Shown here in pieces: positions 1 to 9,408 of a DNA stretch of 64,000 nucleotides. The DNA lies in NCBI RefSeq assembly GCF_014652215.1, contig NZ_BMYJ01000003.1, positions 186,001 to 250,000 of the forward strand, in the 5' to 3' direction. Within the stretch, counting starts at the first letter, position 1; the number at the start of each line of letters is the position of its first letter. The stretch comes from Neogemmobacter tilapiae (GTDB lineage: Bacteria > Pseudomonadota > Alphaproteobacteria > Rhodobacterales > Rhodobacteraceae). The position numbers and the translations under genes were made by a program. The notes under the pieces are model-generated. The model had not been told where the DNA came from and ran no database searches. It saw only the letters and a list, made by a program, of their open reading frames with translations.

Positions 1-170
<170 letters not shown>

Positions 171-185
171 TCCCAGAAGACTGAA

Positions 186-227
186 CCGGCGCAGGCAGGC
201 TCCCGCCTGCGCCGGATTTTTCCTTTT
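186..227 (+). terminator. Hairpin terminator/attenuator after the binding-protein gene
   Basis: A perfect 11-bp stem, CCGGCGCAGGC (186-196) with GCCTGCGCCGG (205-215), closes an 8-nt loop and is followed by ATTTTTCCTTTT. It sits between the binding-protein stop and the next gene of the same apparent operon. Such hairpins typically give partial termination or protect the 3' end, so that binding protein is made in excess over the membrane parts; that role here is inferred. Confidence 0.85.
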
Positions 228-242
228 GTGCCTGGAATGAAC

Positions 243-884
243 ATGACCCGTCTGCCGCTTGTTGCGCTGGCCTTGCTGGCCGCTATGGGCCTGCCCGCCT
301 GCAAAATCGTAAAAACCCCGTTTCCGGGCGAAGGCGGTGCCATCGTTGCGGGCGAGGCAGGGGATGATGCGCGCATTGCCGCGCTGCTGGATGAAACATT
401 GGACGCGACATTGCTGCCGTTGATCCGGGAAAAAGCGGTGGCGCTGGCTGATCTGCGCAGCGCACTGGCGGGGGGACTGGATGCGGCCGGGGCCACCTAT
501 GGCAACCGGGGCGCAGGCGAAGGGGCAGCTTGGAATTTTGCCGTCAAGGGCGCGGGCAAGGTGATTGCGGCAAATCTTGAAAGCCGGGCGCGCAAGGCGG
601 AATTGGATACGGATGGCGACGGCAAGGCCGATGTGACACTTCAACTCGGCCCGGTGATCAAGGGCAGTTCCTTGCGCGACGCAGTGGCGCTGTTCAATTT
701 CGGTGATTTCCGCGACCAGATCGAATTTGCGAAACTGGGGCGCGTGATCAATGATCGGGTTTCGGCAGGTTTGAAATTGCCCGAGAGCGACCTGATTGGC
801 CAGACGCTGAACTTTACCGGGGCGGTGACGCTGACCAAAGCAAGCGATCCACTGCTGGTGACGGCGATCGAGGTTACGCCATGA
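243..884 (+). CDS. DUF2291 family periplasmic lipoprotein linked to sugar ABC transporter
   Basis: A 213-residue protein with a lipoprotein signal peptide: MTRLP, a hydrophobic stretch, then LPAC with the lipid-attachment Cys at residue 20. Length and context fit DUF2291, a family of unknown function usually encoded inside ribose/polyol ABC transporter operons. It overlaps the ATPase start by ATGA. Upstream GTG 228 and ATG 237 are also in frame; 243 is preferred because GGA at 234-236 is correctly spaced from it and the upstream starts lie against the hairpin tail. It probably acts at the periplasmic face of the inner membrane; any role in transport is inferred from linkage only. Confidence 0.8.
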   Translation: MTRLPLVALALLAAMGLPACKIVKTPFPGEGGAIVAGEAGDDARIAALLDETLDATLLPLIREKAVALADLRSALAGGLDAAGATYGNRGAGEGAAWNFAVKGAGKVIAANLESRARKAELDTDGDGKADVTLQLGPVIKGSSLRDAVALFNFGDFRDQIEFAKLGRVINDRVSAGLKLPESDLIGQTLNFTGAVTLTKASDPLLVTAIEVTP

Positions 885-2407
885 GTGACCATCCCATCGG
901 TCTGACCATCCGGGGCGGGGTCAAGGTCTATCCCGGAACCCGCGCGCTGAAAGGCGTCGATTTCGACCTGCGCATGGGGGCTGTGAATGTGCTGGTCGGG
1001 GAAAACGGGGCGGGCAAATCGACTTTGATGAAGGTGATTGCCGGGGTCGAAAGCCTGACCGAAGGCCGCGTTGAAATGGGCAGTCAGCCCGTCCATTTCC
1101 GCAACAAATCGGACGCCGTGGCGCATGGCATCGGCATTGTTTTTCAGGAACTGAACCTGTTCCCGAACCTGTCGGTGGCCGAAAACATATTTATCGGGCG
1201 CGAGCCTGTGCGGGGCGGCGTCGATATCGACACGGCCCATCAATACAAAGCCGCCGCTGCGCTGATGGCGCGCCTGGAGCAGGACATTGATCCCGACACG
1301 CCGCTTGGTCATTTGCGGGTCGGCCAGCAGCAGATCGTGGAAATTGCCAAGGCCTTGGCGCAGGACGCACGCATTCTGATCCTGGATGAACCGACCAGCG
1401 CGCTTTCGGCGGCCGAGGTTCAGGTGCTGTTCCGCGTTATCCGCGACCTGACGGCGCAGGGGGTGGGGATTGTCTATATCAGCCATCGCTTGGACGAACT
1501 GATCCATATCGGCGACTATATCACCGTGCTGCGCGATGGTGTGATCACCGGCGCGCGCAGCATGGAAGGGGTGGATATTCCCTGGATCGTGCGCGCGATG
1601 ATCGGTGAGGGTTCCAAGGAATTCCCCCGCACAGAACCGCCGAATTTCGGGGACGAGGTGTTTCGCGCCGAAAGCGTGACCCTACCCCGTGCGGGCGGAG
1701 GGAACACGGTCGATCATGTGTCTTTGTCCGTGCGCAAGGGCGAAATCGTCGGGCTTTACGGGCTGATGGGGGCGGGACGGACGGAATTTCTGGAATGCAT
1801 CATGGCCCAGCATCCCCATTCGCGGGGTCAGTTCTTTGTCGATGGCAAACCCCTCACTGAACCCGACGTCGCCTCTCGCATCGGGCGCGGCATCGCCCTG
1901 ATCCCCGAGGATCGAAAGCGCGACGGTCTGGTGCAGATCATGTCGATCCGCGAGAATATCACGCTTTCCGCCTTGGGCCGTTTCACGCGGCTGTTCCACC
2001 TGAACCTGCGGGGCGAAGCCGCCACCGCGCTGGATTTCGTGAAACGCCTGACGATCAAGATCGCCAGCCCGGAAAACCCGGTGTCATCGCTGTCAGGCGG
2101 CAATCAGCAAAAGGTGGTCATCGGCAAGGCGCTGATGACCGGGCCGAAGATCCTTTTGATGGATGAACCCAGCCGGGGCATCGACATCGGGGCCAAGGCC
2201 GAGGTTTTCCGCACCATGCGCAAACTCGCCGCCGATGGTCTGGGCATCCTGTTCGTCACATCCGATCTGGACGAGGTTCGCGCCCTGTCCGACCGCATTC
2301 TTGTCATGGCGAATGGCCGCATCACGGGGGAATTCCCCGGCGATGCCGATGCCGCCGCCATCATCGGGGCCGCCAGCCCCAGCACCCAACGGAGCCAAGC
2401 CGCATGA
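881..2407 (+). CDS. Sugar ABC transporter double ATPase (RbsA/XylG type)
   Basis: A 508-residue ATPase with two fused nucleotide-binding domains. Domain 1 has Walker A GENGAGKST (residues 40-48), a degenerate signature LRVGQQQ (about 145) and Walker B ILILDEPTSAL (about 165). Domain 2 has a degenerate P-loop GLMGAGRTE (about 290), a proper SLSGGNQQK signature and LLMDEPSRGID. This asymmetry is typical of the CUT2 sugar importer ATPases, which power uptake through the adjacent permease. The start overlaps the DUF2291 stop and the end overlaps the permease start, so translation is likely coupled. Neighbour content suggests a polyol or pentose substrate but does not settle it. Confidence 0.93.
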   Translation: MSDHPIGLTIRGGVKVYPGTRALKGVDFDLRMGAVNVLVGENGAGKSTLMKVIAGVESLTEGRVEMGSQPVHFRNKSDAVAHGIGIVFQELNLFPNLSVAENIFIGREPVRGGVDIDTAHQYKAAAALMARLEQDIDPDTPLGHLRVGQQQIVEIAKALAQDARILILDEPTSALSAAEVQVLFRVIRDLTAQGVGIVYISHRLDELIHIGDYITVLRDGVITGARSMEGVDIPWIVRAMIGEGSKEFPRTEPPNFGDEVFRAESVTLPRAGGGNTVDHVSLSVRKGEIVGLYGLMGAGRTEFLECIMAQHPHSRGQFFVDGKPLTEPDVASRIGRGIALIPEDRKRDGLVQIMSIRENITLSALGRFTRLFHLNLRGEAATALDFVKRLTIKIASPENPVSSLSGGNQQKVVIGKALMTGPKILLMDEPSRGIDIGAKAEVFRTMRKLAADGLGILFVTSDLDEVRALSDRILVMANGRITGEFPGDADAAAIIGAASPSTQRSQAA

Positions 2408-3447
2408 CTGCCACCTCGCCCGCCACCAATGCCCTGCTGCTCCTGCTGCGCCTGCGCACCTTTGTCGCCTTGTTCCTTGTGCTGGCCTTCTTTTCAGTCA
2501 TGGCCCCGAATTTCCTGACCACCGCCAATGCGGTGATCGTGTCGAAACATGTGGCCCTGAACGCCTTTCTGGCCATCGGCATGACCTTTGTCATCATCAC
2601 CGGGGGCATTGACCTTTCCGTCGGCTCCATCGTCGGGCTTTGCGCGATGGTCGCGGGTTGGCTGGTGTTGAACGGTGTCGATACCGGGATGGGCTATACG
2701 ATCTGGTTCAACACCTATGAAATCGTGGGCCTTGTGATGCTGGTGGGCGTCGGCGTTGGGCTGATCAACGGCATTCTAATCACAAGACTGAACGTCGCCC
2801 CCTTCATCGCCACCTTGGGCACGCTTTACATCGCCCGTGGTGCGGCCCTGCTGTCCTCTGGCGGGCGGACCTTTCCGAACCTGAACGGGACTGAGGAGAT
2901 GGGGACGGCCAGTTTCCCCTTTATCGGCACCGGCACCATTCTGGGCCTGCCCTTCATGGTCTGGCTGCTGATCGCGGTGGCGGTGGGCGCGCATTACATT
3001 TCCCGCCGCACGCCTTTGGGCCGCCATATCTATGCTGTTGGCGGCAACGAACGGGGCGCGGCCCTGTCTGGCGTCAAGGTCAACCGGATCAAGCTGTTCG
3101 TCTATATGTTTTCCGGCTTTTGTGCCGCCTTGGTCGGGTTGATCATCGCCAGCCAATTGCAGGCGAGCCACCCCGCGACGGGCGAGACGTTCGAGTTGAA
3201 CGCCATCGCCGCCGCTGTGCTGGGCGGAACCTCAATGTCCGGCGGGCGGGGGCGGATCACGGGCACCATCGTCGGGGCCTTTGTCATCGGCATCCTGTCG
3301 GATGGGTTGATCATGATGGGCGTTTCCAGTTTCTGGCAAACCGTCATCAAAGGCATCGTCATCATCGTCGCCGTGGTCATCGACCAAGCCCAAAGCCGCC
3401 TTCAGGCCCGCGTGGCCTTGGCGCAAGAGGCGGCGGCGGCACGCTGA
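2404..3447 (+). CDS. Sugar ABC transporter permease (BPD_transp_2, RbsC type)
   Basis: A 347-residue polytopic membrane protein with about 8-10 hydrophobic segments. It carries the family motifs ITGGIDLSVGS (about residue 70) and AVLGGTSMSGGRG, and a cytoplasmic GGNERGAALSGV loop that contacts the ATPase. It is the membrane channel of the CUT2-type importer and starts inside the ATPase stop codon (ATGA). No second permease follows, so the channel is presumably a homodimer, as is usual in this family. Confidence 0.93.
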   Translation: MTATSPATNALLLLLRLRTFVALFLVLAFFSVMAPNFLTTANAVIVSKHVALNAFLAIGMTFVIITGGIDLSVGSIVGLCAMVAGWLVLNGVDTGMGYTIWFNTYEIVGLVMLVGVGVGLINGILITRLNVAPFIATLGTLYIARGAALLSSGGRTFPNLNGTEEMGTASFPFIGTGTILGLPFMVWLLIAVAVGAHYISRRTPLGRHIYAVGGNERGAALSGVKVNRIKLFVYMFSGFCAALVGLIIASQLQASHPATGETFELNAIAAAVLGGTSMSGGRGRITGTIVGAFVIGILSDGLIMMGVSSFWQTVIKGIVIIVAVVIDQAQSRLQARVALAQEAAAAR

Positions 3448-3504
3448 ATTCAGTTTCGTTGCAAGTAAGGACGGTTCCTTCTATGGCTAACAGTCACAGG
3501 GAAA

Positions 3505-4344
3505 GTGATTGTTAGCGAAAACATCGGGGTCAAGGTGAACGAAAAGCCCGGAAATCTGCGCGCCGAACCCGTTGCGGGGCTTTTGTCCGAGCCGCGTCGT
3601 CGGCGCATCCTTGATTGGATCCAAGAGGAAGGTTCCGCCCGTGTCCGCGAACTGGCGCTGGCCTTTCAGGTGTCCGAGGCGACGATCCGCCAGGATCTGG
3701 AACGTCTGGAACAAGACGGCCAGATCACCCGCGAACATGGCGGGGCCTTTCTGAATTCGCTGCCTGCCCAGGTCGGCACCATGACCCTGCACCATCAGGA
3801 CAATATGGAACAAAAGCGTCGCATCGGCGCTTTGGCGGCGGGGCTGGTCAAGGATGGCGAAACGATCATTCTGGATGCAGGCACCACCACTACCGAAATC
3901 GCCCTGCGTCTGACTGGGCGGCGGAATCTGACGGTGATCACCAACGCCCTGAACATCGCCGTCATCCTTGGCGCGGTTCCGGGGAATGCCGTCCATATGC
4001 CCGGCGGCCAGTTCAAAGCGCCCACGCTTTCGCTGTCAGGCGACAGTTCCGTCGAATATTTCCGCAACATCTTTGCCGCCAAGCTGTTTCTGGCGACGGC
4101 TGGCGTCGCCTTGGATGCGGGTCTGACCTATCCCAGCTTTGCCGATCTGCAATTGAAAGAGGCGATGATCAAAGCCGCCAGCCATGTCTATCTGGTCGCC
4201 GATTCGACCAAGATCAACAAATCCAGCTTTACCCGTCTGGGGTCGCTGGATGTGATCCATTCCTTCATCACCGATGCGGGCATTGGCGCAACCGACGCTG
4301 ACGCATTTCGCAAGCGCGGCATTGAACTGCTGATCGCGGGTTAG
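3505..4344 (+). CDS. DeoR-family transcriptional regulator
   Basis: A 279-residue cytoplasmic regulator with an N-terminal DeoR winged helix (RRRILDWIQEEGSARV, then VSEATIRQDLERLEQDG) and a DeoRC sensor domain resembling a sugar-phosphate isomerase fold (ILDAGTTTTEIA, TNALNIA). GTG 3505 is chosen because a CAGGGAAA ribosome site precedes it; GTG 3535 is an alternative. It follows the transporter by 57 nt and probably controls that operon in response to a phosphorylated sugar or polyol. Its stop overlaps the convergent tetR-type stop in the 4-nt sequence TTAG. Confidence 0.9.
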   Translation: MIVSENIGVKVNEKPGNLRAEPVAGLLSEPRRRRILDWIQEEGSARVRELALAFQVSEATIRQDLERLEQDGQITREHGGAFLNSLPAQVGTMTLHHQDNMEQKRRIGALAAGLVKDGETIILDAGTTTTEIALRLTGRRNLTVITNALNIAVILGAVPGNAVHMPGGQFKAPTLSLSGDSSVEYFRNIFAAKLFLATAGVALDAGLTYPSFADLQLKEAMIKAASHVYLVADSTKINKSSFTRLGSLDVIHSFITDAGIGATDADAFRKRGIELLIAG

Positions 4345-4961
4345 GCTGTCTGCACGCCATCAGCGGCCAGAATCCCGCCCAGCCCCCGCAGCTGCTCCAC
4401 CATCAGATCGACCATTTCGCCAAAACCCATCGCATCATCCTGCACCCAGACCTTGATCGACCGCGACATGGACAAAATCAGCACATCGGCGAGCAAGTAA
4501 GCGATTTCTGTGCGATCAGCGCCCAGCCGACCCACCAAAGCCGCGGCCATCTGCGCTGTCAGATGGGCCAAGGATCGATGAAAGGCCGGAATCATGCTGG
4601 GATAGGTTTCCAGAAAATCATGGATGGCGTGGATCTTGTCTTTCTCGGGCGCGTCCGCCTCTTGCGTGCCGCGCACCAGTTCGGCGAAATCGGCGACAAC
4701 CGCACCCCGCCCCGCCTGAAACCGCGCCACCAGACCCACGTCGAATTGCGGTGGTGGTCCGACAGCGGCCGCCTCTTTGTTCGGGTAATAGTTGAAAAAG
4801 GTCCGCACCGAAATATCCGCCGCTTGGGCGATCATTTCCGTTGTCACGGCCTCGAAACCATTCTGACGGATCAGGCGCAACGTGATATGCTGGATCTCGC
4901 GCGCCGTTCGTAGACGGCGGCGATCACGAAGCGATGAGGCGGTATCAAGCAGGGCTTCCAT
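4341..4961 (-). CDS. TetR-family regulator of the adjacent RND pump
   Basis: A 206-residue protein with an N-terminal TetR helix-turn-helix (ALRLIRQNGFE-like region, ISVRTFFNYYPNKEAA near residues 44-59) and a variable ligand-binding C-terminus. An in-frame extension to 5183 exists but would read through the promoter region of the pump operon, so ATG 4961 is preferred. It is divergent from the membrane-fusion gene, with TTGCA-type repeats between them, which is the classic arrangement of an AcrR-like local repressor. The inducer is unknown. Confidence 0.9.
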   Translation of the reverse strand: MEALLDTASSLRDRRRLRTAREIQHITLRLIRQNGFEAVTTEMIAQAADISVRTFFNYYPNKEAAAVGPPPQFDVGLVARFQAGRGAVVADFAELVRGTQEADAPEKDKIHAIHDFLETYPSMIPAFHRSLAHLTAQMAAALVGRLGADRTEIAYLLADVLILSMSRSIKVWVQDDAMGFGEMVDLMVEQLRGLGGILAADGVQTA

Positions 4962-4975
4962 GGGATTGCGCCTTG

Positions 4976-4998
4976 TGCAAAAATTGCATACTGTGCAA
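4976..4998. promoter_or_regulatory. Candidate TetR operator: three TGCAA/TTGCA half-sites
   Basis: In the 108-bp divergent region, TGCAA (4976-4980), TTGCA (4984-4988) and TGCAA (4994-4998) lie in alternating orientation. TTGCA-N5-TGCAA forms an inverted repeat, and TGTGCAAA is directly repeated 18 bp apart at 4974 and 4992. It covers the likely promoters of both the regulator and the pump. Assignment to the TetR protein is by position only. Confidence 0.6.
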
Positions 4999-5069
4999 AT
5001 TAGCCGGATTTGGCCTGTCGCGCAAGTCACTTGCCCTGAACCGCCCGCCCCCAATTGTTTGAGGTCACG

Positions 5070-6266
5070 ATGAACCGTTCCTTTGTCACAGCCAGCCTTG
5101 CTCTGGCGCTTTCGGCCAGCCCGCTTTTTGCCCAGCAGGAAATGCCGCCGAAACAGGTGGGCGTCGTGGAAATGCAGTTGCAAGAGGTGCCGCGCATCGT
5201 GACGCTGCCGGGCCGGGCGATTGCGGGCGAAGAGGCGGCGATCCGGCCTAGGGTTTCAGGTCTTGTGAAGGAGATCCTTTACAAGGCGGGCACGCCACTG
5301 ACCGCTGGCGATCCGATGTTCCGCATTGATGCCACCACCTACGAGGCGTCAGTCGTTTCCGCCGAGGCCGAGGTTGTTTCGGCCACGGCGGCGGTGACGC
5401 AGGCCAATTCGGCCTATGAACGGGTGCAACGCCTGTCGGGTTCGGCGGCGACGGCAGTGGATGTGGAAAATGCGCTTTTGACCAAGCAACAGGCCGATGC
5501 GCGGCTGAAGGCGGCGCAGGCGGCACTGGAACTGGCGCAGGCAGAACTGGGCTGGACCACGATCACCAGTCCGATTGCCGGGCTGGCTGGCGTGGCGCAG
5601 GTGTCGGTGGGCGATTTGGTGACGGCCAGCCAAGGCGATGCCTTGGCCGTCGTCACGCGGCTCGATCCGATTGACGTCGATATGTACGAACCCTCGGCCC
5701 GGTTGCTGGGCCTGTTCGACGACATCAACAGCGACAGGCTGAAGATGAACGACACGATCACCGCGACGCTGACGCTGGAAACCGGGCAGACCTATTCGGC
5801 CAAGGGCGAACTCTTGGCTCCCGGCCATACGGTTTCCACGACGACCGGGGCGGTGGACCATCGCTTCCGCTTTGAAAATGCCGAACGGCGGCTGTTGCCG
5901 GGCATGTTCGTGCGCGGTCAGGTGGAAATGGGCCGGACCGAGGCTTTTCTTGTGTCGCAATCGGCGGCAACGCGCGATCGGACGGGCAAGCTGTCGGTCT
6001 TTGTCGTGCAAGACGGCAAGGCCGTGCGCAAGGAATTGGTGGATGACGGCACCTATCAGAACAACTGGATTGTGGTTGAGGGGCTGACGGCGGGCGACCT
6101 GCTGGTGGCCGATGGGCTGATGGGGTTGATGGATGGCGCGGCCGTGACGACGGTGCCCGTGGAATATGACGCGCAAGGCGTGGTGCGGAATGTGGCCGCG
6201 CCAGAAGGGGCGGAAACGGCCCCCGAGGAGACCGCCACCGAAGAAGCCCCGGCGGCTTCGGAGTAA
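5070..6266 (+). CDS. RND efflux periplasmic adaptor (membrane fusion protein)
   Basis: A 398-residue exported protein with a signal peptide ending ASPLFAQQ. The lipoyl/barrel-sandwich hybrid (IRPRVSGLVKEILYKAG), a coiled-coil hairpin rich in Ala and Gln (about residues 100-165) and a C-terminal beta-barrel/membrane-proximal domain follow in the AcrA order. ATG 5070 has GAGG at 5061-5064; the upstream TTG lacks a ribosome site. It bridges the inner-membrane pump encoded 6 nt downstream and an outer-membrane channel that is not encoded here. The C-terminal tail is unusually rich in Glu/Ala. Confidence 0.93.
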   Translation: MNRSFVTASLALALSASPLFAQQEMPPKQVGVVEMQLQEVPRIVTLPGRAIAGEEAAIRPRVSGLVKEILYKAGTPLTAGDPMFRIDATTYEASVVSAEAEVVSATAAVTQANSAYERVQRLSGSAATAVDVENALLTKQQADARLKAAQAALELAQAELGWTTITSPIAGLAGVAQVSVGDLVTASQGDALAVVTRLDPIDVDMYEPSARLLGLFDDINSDRLKMNDTITATLTLETGQTYSAKGELLAPGHTVSTTTGAVDHRFRFENAERRLLPGMFVRGQVEMGRTEAFLVSQSAATRDRTGKLSVFVVQDGKAVRKELVDDGTYQNNWIVVEGLTAGDLLVADGLMGLMDGAAVTTVPVEYDAQGVVRNVAAPEGAETAPEETATEEAPAASE

Positions 6267-6272
6267 ACCCAG

Positions 6273-9200
6273 ATGGCCAAGTTTTTCATCCATCGCCCGG
6301 TCTTTGCCTGGGTTATCGCCCTGATCACCATGCTGGCAGGGGCCTTTGGCCTGTGGACACTGCCCATTGAACAATACCCGCAGATCGCGCCGACCAATGT
6401 CAGCATTCGCGCGAATTATACGGGTGCGTCGGCGGAAATCGTCGAAGCATCGGTCACCAAGGTCATTGAGGATTCGATGACGGGGATCGAGGGGTTGATC
6501 TATATGACCTCCAACTCCACCCCCGGCTCGGCCTCGATCCAACTGACCTTTGATGACAGCGTCGATCCCGACATCGCGCAGGTGCAGGTGCAGAACAAGC
6601 TGCAACTCGTCACCTCGCAACTGCCTTCGGTCGTGCAACAAAGCGGCGTTAATGTCGCAAGGTCCACCTCCTCCATCCTGCTGGTAGGCGCGCTGACCTC
6701 GACCGATGGGCGCTATGACTCGCTGGCCTTGGGCGACATCACCGCGCAGGTGCTGGAAGACCCGGTGAAACGCACGCCGGGCGTCGGGTCGATCAACGTC
6801 TTCAGTTCCGGCTATGCCATGCGCGTCTGGCTGGACCCGATGAAGATGGTCCAATATCAAGTGACCCCCGCCGATGTCATTGCGGCGGTGTCGGAACAAA
6901 ACACCAATGTCACGGTCGGCGATCTGGGCAGCCAGCCTTCGCCCGAAGGCCAGCGGCTGACGCTTTCGGTTTCCGCCCAGTCGCAGTTTTCGACGGTGGA
7001 TGAATTCCAGCGCATCCTTTTGCGGGTGGACGAAGACGGCTCTACCGTTTTCCTTGGCGATGTCGCGCGGATTGAGATCGGGCAGGAAAGCTATGGCTTT
7101 GCCTCGCGTTACAACGGGCATCCGGCCTCGGGCTTTGCGGTCAACTTGGCCAGCGGGGCCAATGCCGTCGATACGGCGGCGGCGGTCCGTGCGGTGATTG
7201 ACGGTATGGCGACATCGCTGCCGGATGGGGTGGATGTGGTCTATCCCTATGACACCTCGCCCTTTATCGAAAAATCGATCCATCAGGTCTATAAGACCCT
7301 TGCCGAGGCGGTGGTTCTGGTTTTCCTTGTGATCCTTGTCTTCCTGCAAAGCTGGCGGGCGACGCTGATCCCGGTGATCGCGATCCCCGTCGTCTTGCTG
7401 GGCACCTTTGGCATCCTGACGGTGGCCGGTTTCACCATCAATACGCTGACCATGTTCGCCATGGTCCTGGCCATCGGCCTTTTGGTGGATGATGCCATCG
7501 TGGTGGTGGAAAACGTCGAACGGGTGATGGAGGAAGAAGGCCTTGGCCCGGTCGAGGCGACCGAGAAAAGCATGGACGAAATCTCGTCCGCGCTGGTCGG
7601 CATCGTGTTGGTCCTGTCGGCGGTGTTCCTGCCCATGGCCTTTATGTCGGGGTCAACCGGGGTCATCTATCGCCAGTTTTCCGTGACGATCATTTCGGCG
7701 ATGGTGCTGTCGCTGGGTGTGGCCTTGATTCTGACCCCGGCGATGTGCGCCAGCCTGTTGCGCCCGCGCAAACATGGCGACGGCATCGCGCCCGCCCGCT
7801 GGTTCAACCGCAATCTGGACAGGGCAACACGCGGCTATGGCCGTTCAGTGGGGGCTTTGGTGCGGCGTCCGCTGCGGATGCTGTTGGTGCTGGCGGCGCT
7901 CAGCGGTGGGGCGCTTTGGATGTATGAAAAGCTGCCGGGATCGTTCCTGCCGCAAGAAGATCAGGGCGTGCTGATGGTCATGGCACAGACGCCCAAGGGA
8001 TCGACCTCGGCGCAGACGATGGCCTTGGTCGAACAGGTGGAAAACTATCTGATGACCGCCGAGACCGACACAGTGGATTCGGTCTTTGCCGTGCTGGGGT
8101 TCAGCTTTGGCGGATCAGGGCAAAACAACGCCATGCTGTTCATCAAGCTGAAGGAATATGAAGACCGCGAAGGTTTCACTGCGGCCGATATGGTGAACCG
8201 GGCGAATGGCTATTTCTATATGACAGGCCGCGCGGGGCAGGTCTATTTCCTGCAACCCCCGCCGATCCAAGGCATGGGGTCGTCGTCGGGGTTCAGCATG
8301 TATCTGGTCGATCAGGCCGGGAACGGGCAGGAACAGCTTTCGGCGGCGGCAGGCGATCTGGTGGCCAAGGGCACGGCGGACGGGCGGGTGACAAACCTGC
8401 GGGGCAATGAACAGCCCAGCCAGACGACCCTGCGCTTGGACATTGACCAGCAGAAAGCGGCCGCCTTTGGCCTGTCGATTTCCGAAGTGAATGCGATGCT
8501 GGCGGTGATCTTTTCGGGGCGCGAGGTGAATGACTTTGCCTTGGGCAGCGAATTGCGTCCGGTGATCATTCAGGGCGAAGGGGCGGCACGGGCGCAGCCC
8601 GAGGATATCGGCCTATGGCATGCCCGGAACAAGACGGGGGAAATGGTGTCCTTCCGCGCGTTTTCAACGCAGGTCTGGGATCAGGAACCGCAGGCCTTGG
8701 CCCGTTACGGCGGCACCCGCGCGATGGAGATCAGCGGCGCGGCCGCAGCAGGTCTGTCGTCCGGTGCGGCGATGAGCGCGATGGAAGAAATGGTCGCCGA
8801 AATGCCGGGCGGCTATGGCACGGCTTGGACGGGGCTGTCCTATCAGGAACGCATGTCGGGCAATCAGGCACCAATGCTGTTCGCGCTTTCGGCCTTGGTC
8901 GTTTTTCTGGCGCTGGCCGCACTTTATGAAAGCTGGACAGTGCCCTTGGCCGTGTTGATGACCGTGCCCATCGGCATTCTGGGGGCCTTGGTTGCGACTT
9001 GGTGGTTTGGCCAGTCGAACGACGTCTATTTCAAGGTGGGCTTGCTGACGACCATCGGCCTTGCAGCGCGGAATGCCATCCTGATCGTCGAATTCGCGCA
9101 GTCGCTGCTGGGGCAGGGGCGTAGCCTGCTGGAAGCGGCGGTCGAGGCGTCGAAACTGCGGCTGCGGCCCATCCTGATGACGACCTTTGCCTTCATGCTG

Positions 9201-9374
9201 GGGGTTCTGCCCTTGGCGCTCGCCTCCGGCGCAGGGGCGGCGGCGCAGCATTCCATCGGCATTGGCGTGTTGGGTGGTATGGCGGCATCGGCTGTGATCG
9301 GGATCTTTCTGGTGCCGGTCTTCTATGTCGCGGTGCTGAAGGGCGTGGCACTGGTCCAGCGCAAAAAGGTCTAA
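6273..9374 (+). CDS. RND multidrug efflux transporter (HAE1/AcrB family)
   Basis: A 1033-residue inner-membrane pump of normal AcrB length. It begins MAKFFIHRPVFAWV, as in the family, and has the two large periplasmic loops between TM1/TM2 and TM7/TM8. TM4 carries GLLVDDAIVVVENVERV, whose paired Asp residues are the proton-relay residues. It exports hydrophobic or amphiphilic compounds with the adaptor upstream. No TolC-type channel gene follows, so it must share a genomic one. Expression is probably set by the divergent TetR protein. Confidence 0.95.
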   Translation: MAKFFIHRPVFAWVIALITMLAGAFGLWTLPIEQYPQIAPTNVSIRANYTGASAEIVEASVTKVIEDSMTGIEGLIYMTSNSTPGSASIQLTFDDSVDPDIAQVQVQNKLQLVTSQLPSVVQQSGVNVARSTSSILLVGALTSTDGRYDSLALGDITAQVLEDPVKRTPGVGSINVFSSGYAMRVWLDPMKMVQYQVTPADVIAAVSEQNTNVTVGDLGSQPSPEGQRLTLSVSAQSQFSTVDEFQRILLRVDEDGSTVFLGDVARIEIGQESYGFASRYNGHPASGFAVNLASGANAVDTAAAVRAVIDGMATSLPDGVDVVYPYDTSPFIEKSIHQVYKTLAEAVVLVFLVILVFLQSWRATLIPVIAIPVVLLGTFGILTVAGFTINTLTMFAMVLAIGLLVDDAIVVVENVERVMEEEGLGPVEATEKSMDEISSALVGIVLVLSAVFLPMAFMSGSTGVIYRQFSVTIISAMVLSLGVALILTPAMCASLLRPRKHGDGIAPARWFNRNLDRATRGYGRSVGALVRRPLRMLLVLAALSGGALWMYEKLPGSFLPQEDQGVLMVMAQTPKGSTSAQTMALVEQVENYLMTAETDTVDSVFAVLGFSFGGSGQNNAMLFIKLKEYEDREGFTAADMVNRANGYFYMTGRAGQVYFLQPPPIQGMGSSSGFSMYLVDQAGNGQEQLSAAAGDLVAKGTADGRVTNLRGNEQPSQTTLRLDIDQQKAAAFGLSISEVNAMLAVIFSGREVNDFALGSELRPVIIQGEGAARAQPEDIGLWHARNKTGEMVSFRAFSTQVWDQEPQALARYGGTRAMEISGAAAAGLSSGAAMSAMEEMVAEMPGGYGTAWTGLSYQERMSGNQAPMLFALSALVVFLALAALYESWTVPLAVLMTVPIGILGALVATWWFGQSNDVYFKVGLLTTIGLAARNAILIVEFAQSLLGQGRSLLEAAVEASKLRLRPILMTTFAFMLGVLPLALASGAGAAAQHSIGIGVLGGMAASAVIGIFLVPVFYVAVLKGVALVQRKKV

Positions 9375-9378
9375 GGCG

Positions 9379-9406
9379 AAAGGCCGCAGGTTTCCCTGCG
9401 GCCTTT
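9379..9406. terminator. Convergent terminator between the RND and organosulfur operons
   Basis: A perfect 12-bp stem, AAAGGCCGCAGG (9379-9390) with CCTGCGGCCTTT (9395-9406), has a TTTC loop. It lies between two converging genes and probably serves both; the pyrimidine-rich CTTCTTC-like tail favours the + direction. Confidence 0.8.
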
Positions 9407-9408
9407 CT

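Noticed and set aside
5349-7349. Long minus-strand open frame (about 666 codons) opposite the RND adaptor and pump genes
   Set aside because: It is antisense to two strongly conserved genes, is rich in His/Arg/Gly from complementary codons, has no family motif and no ribosome site.
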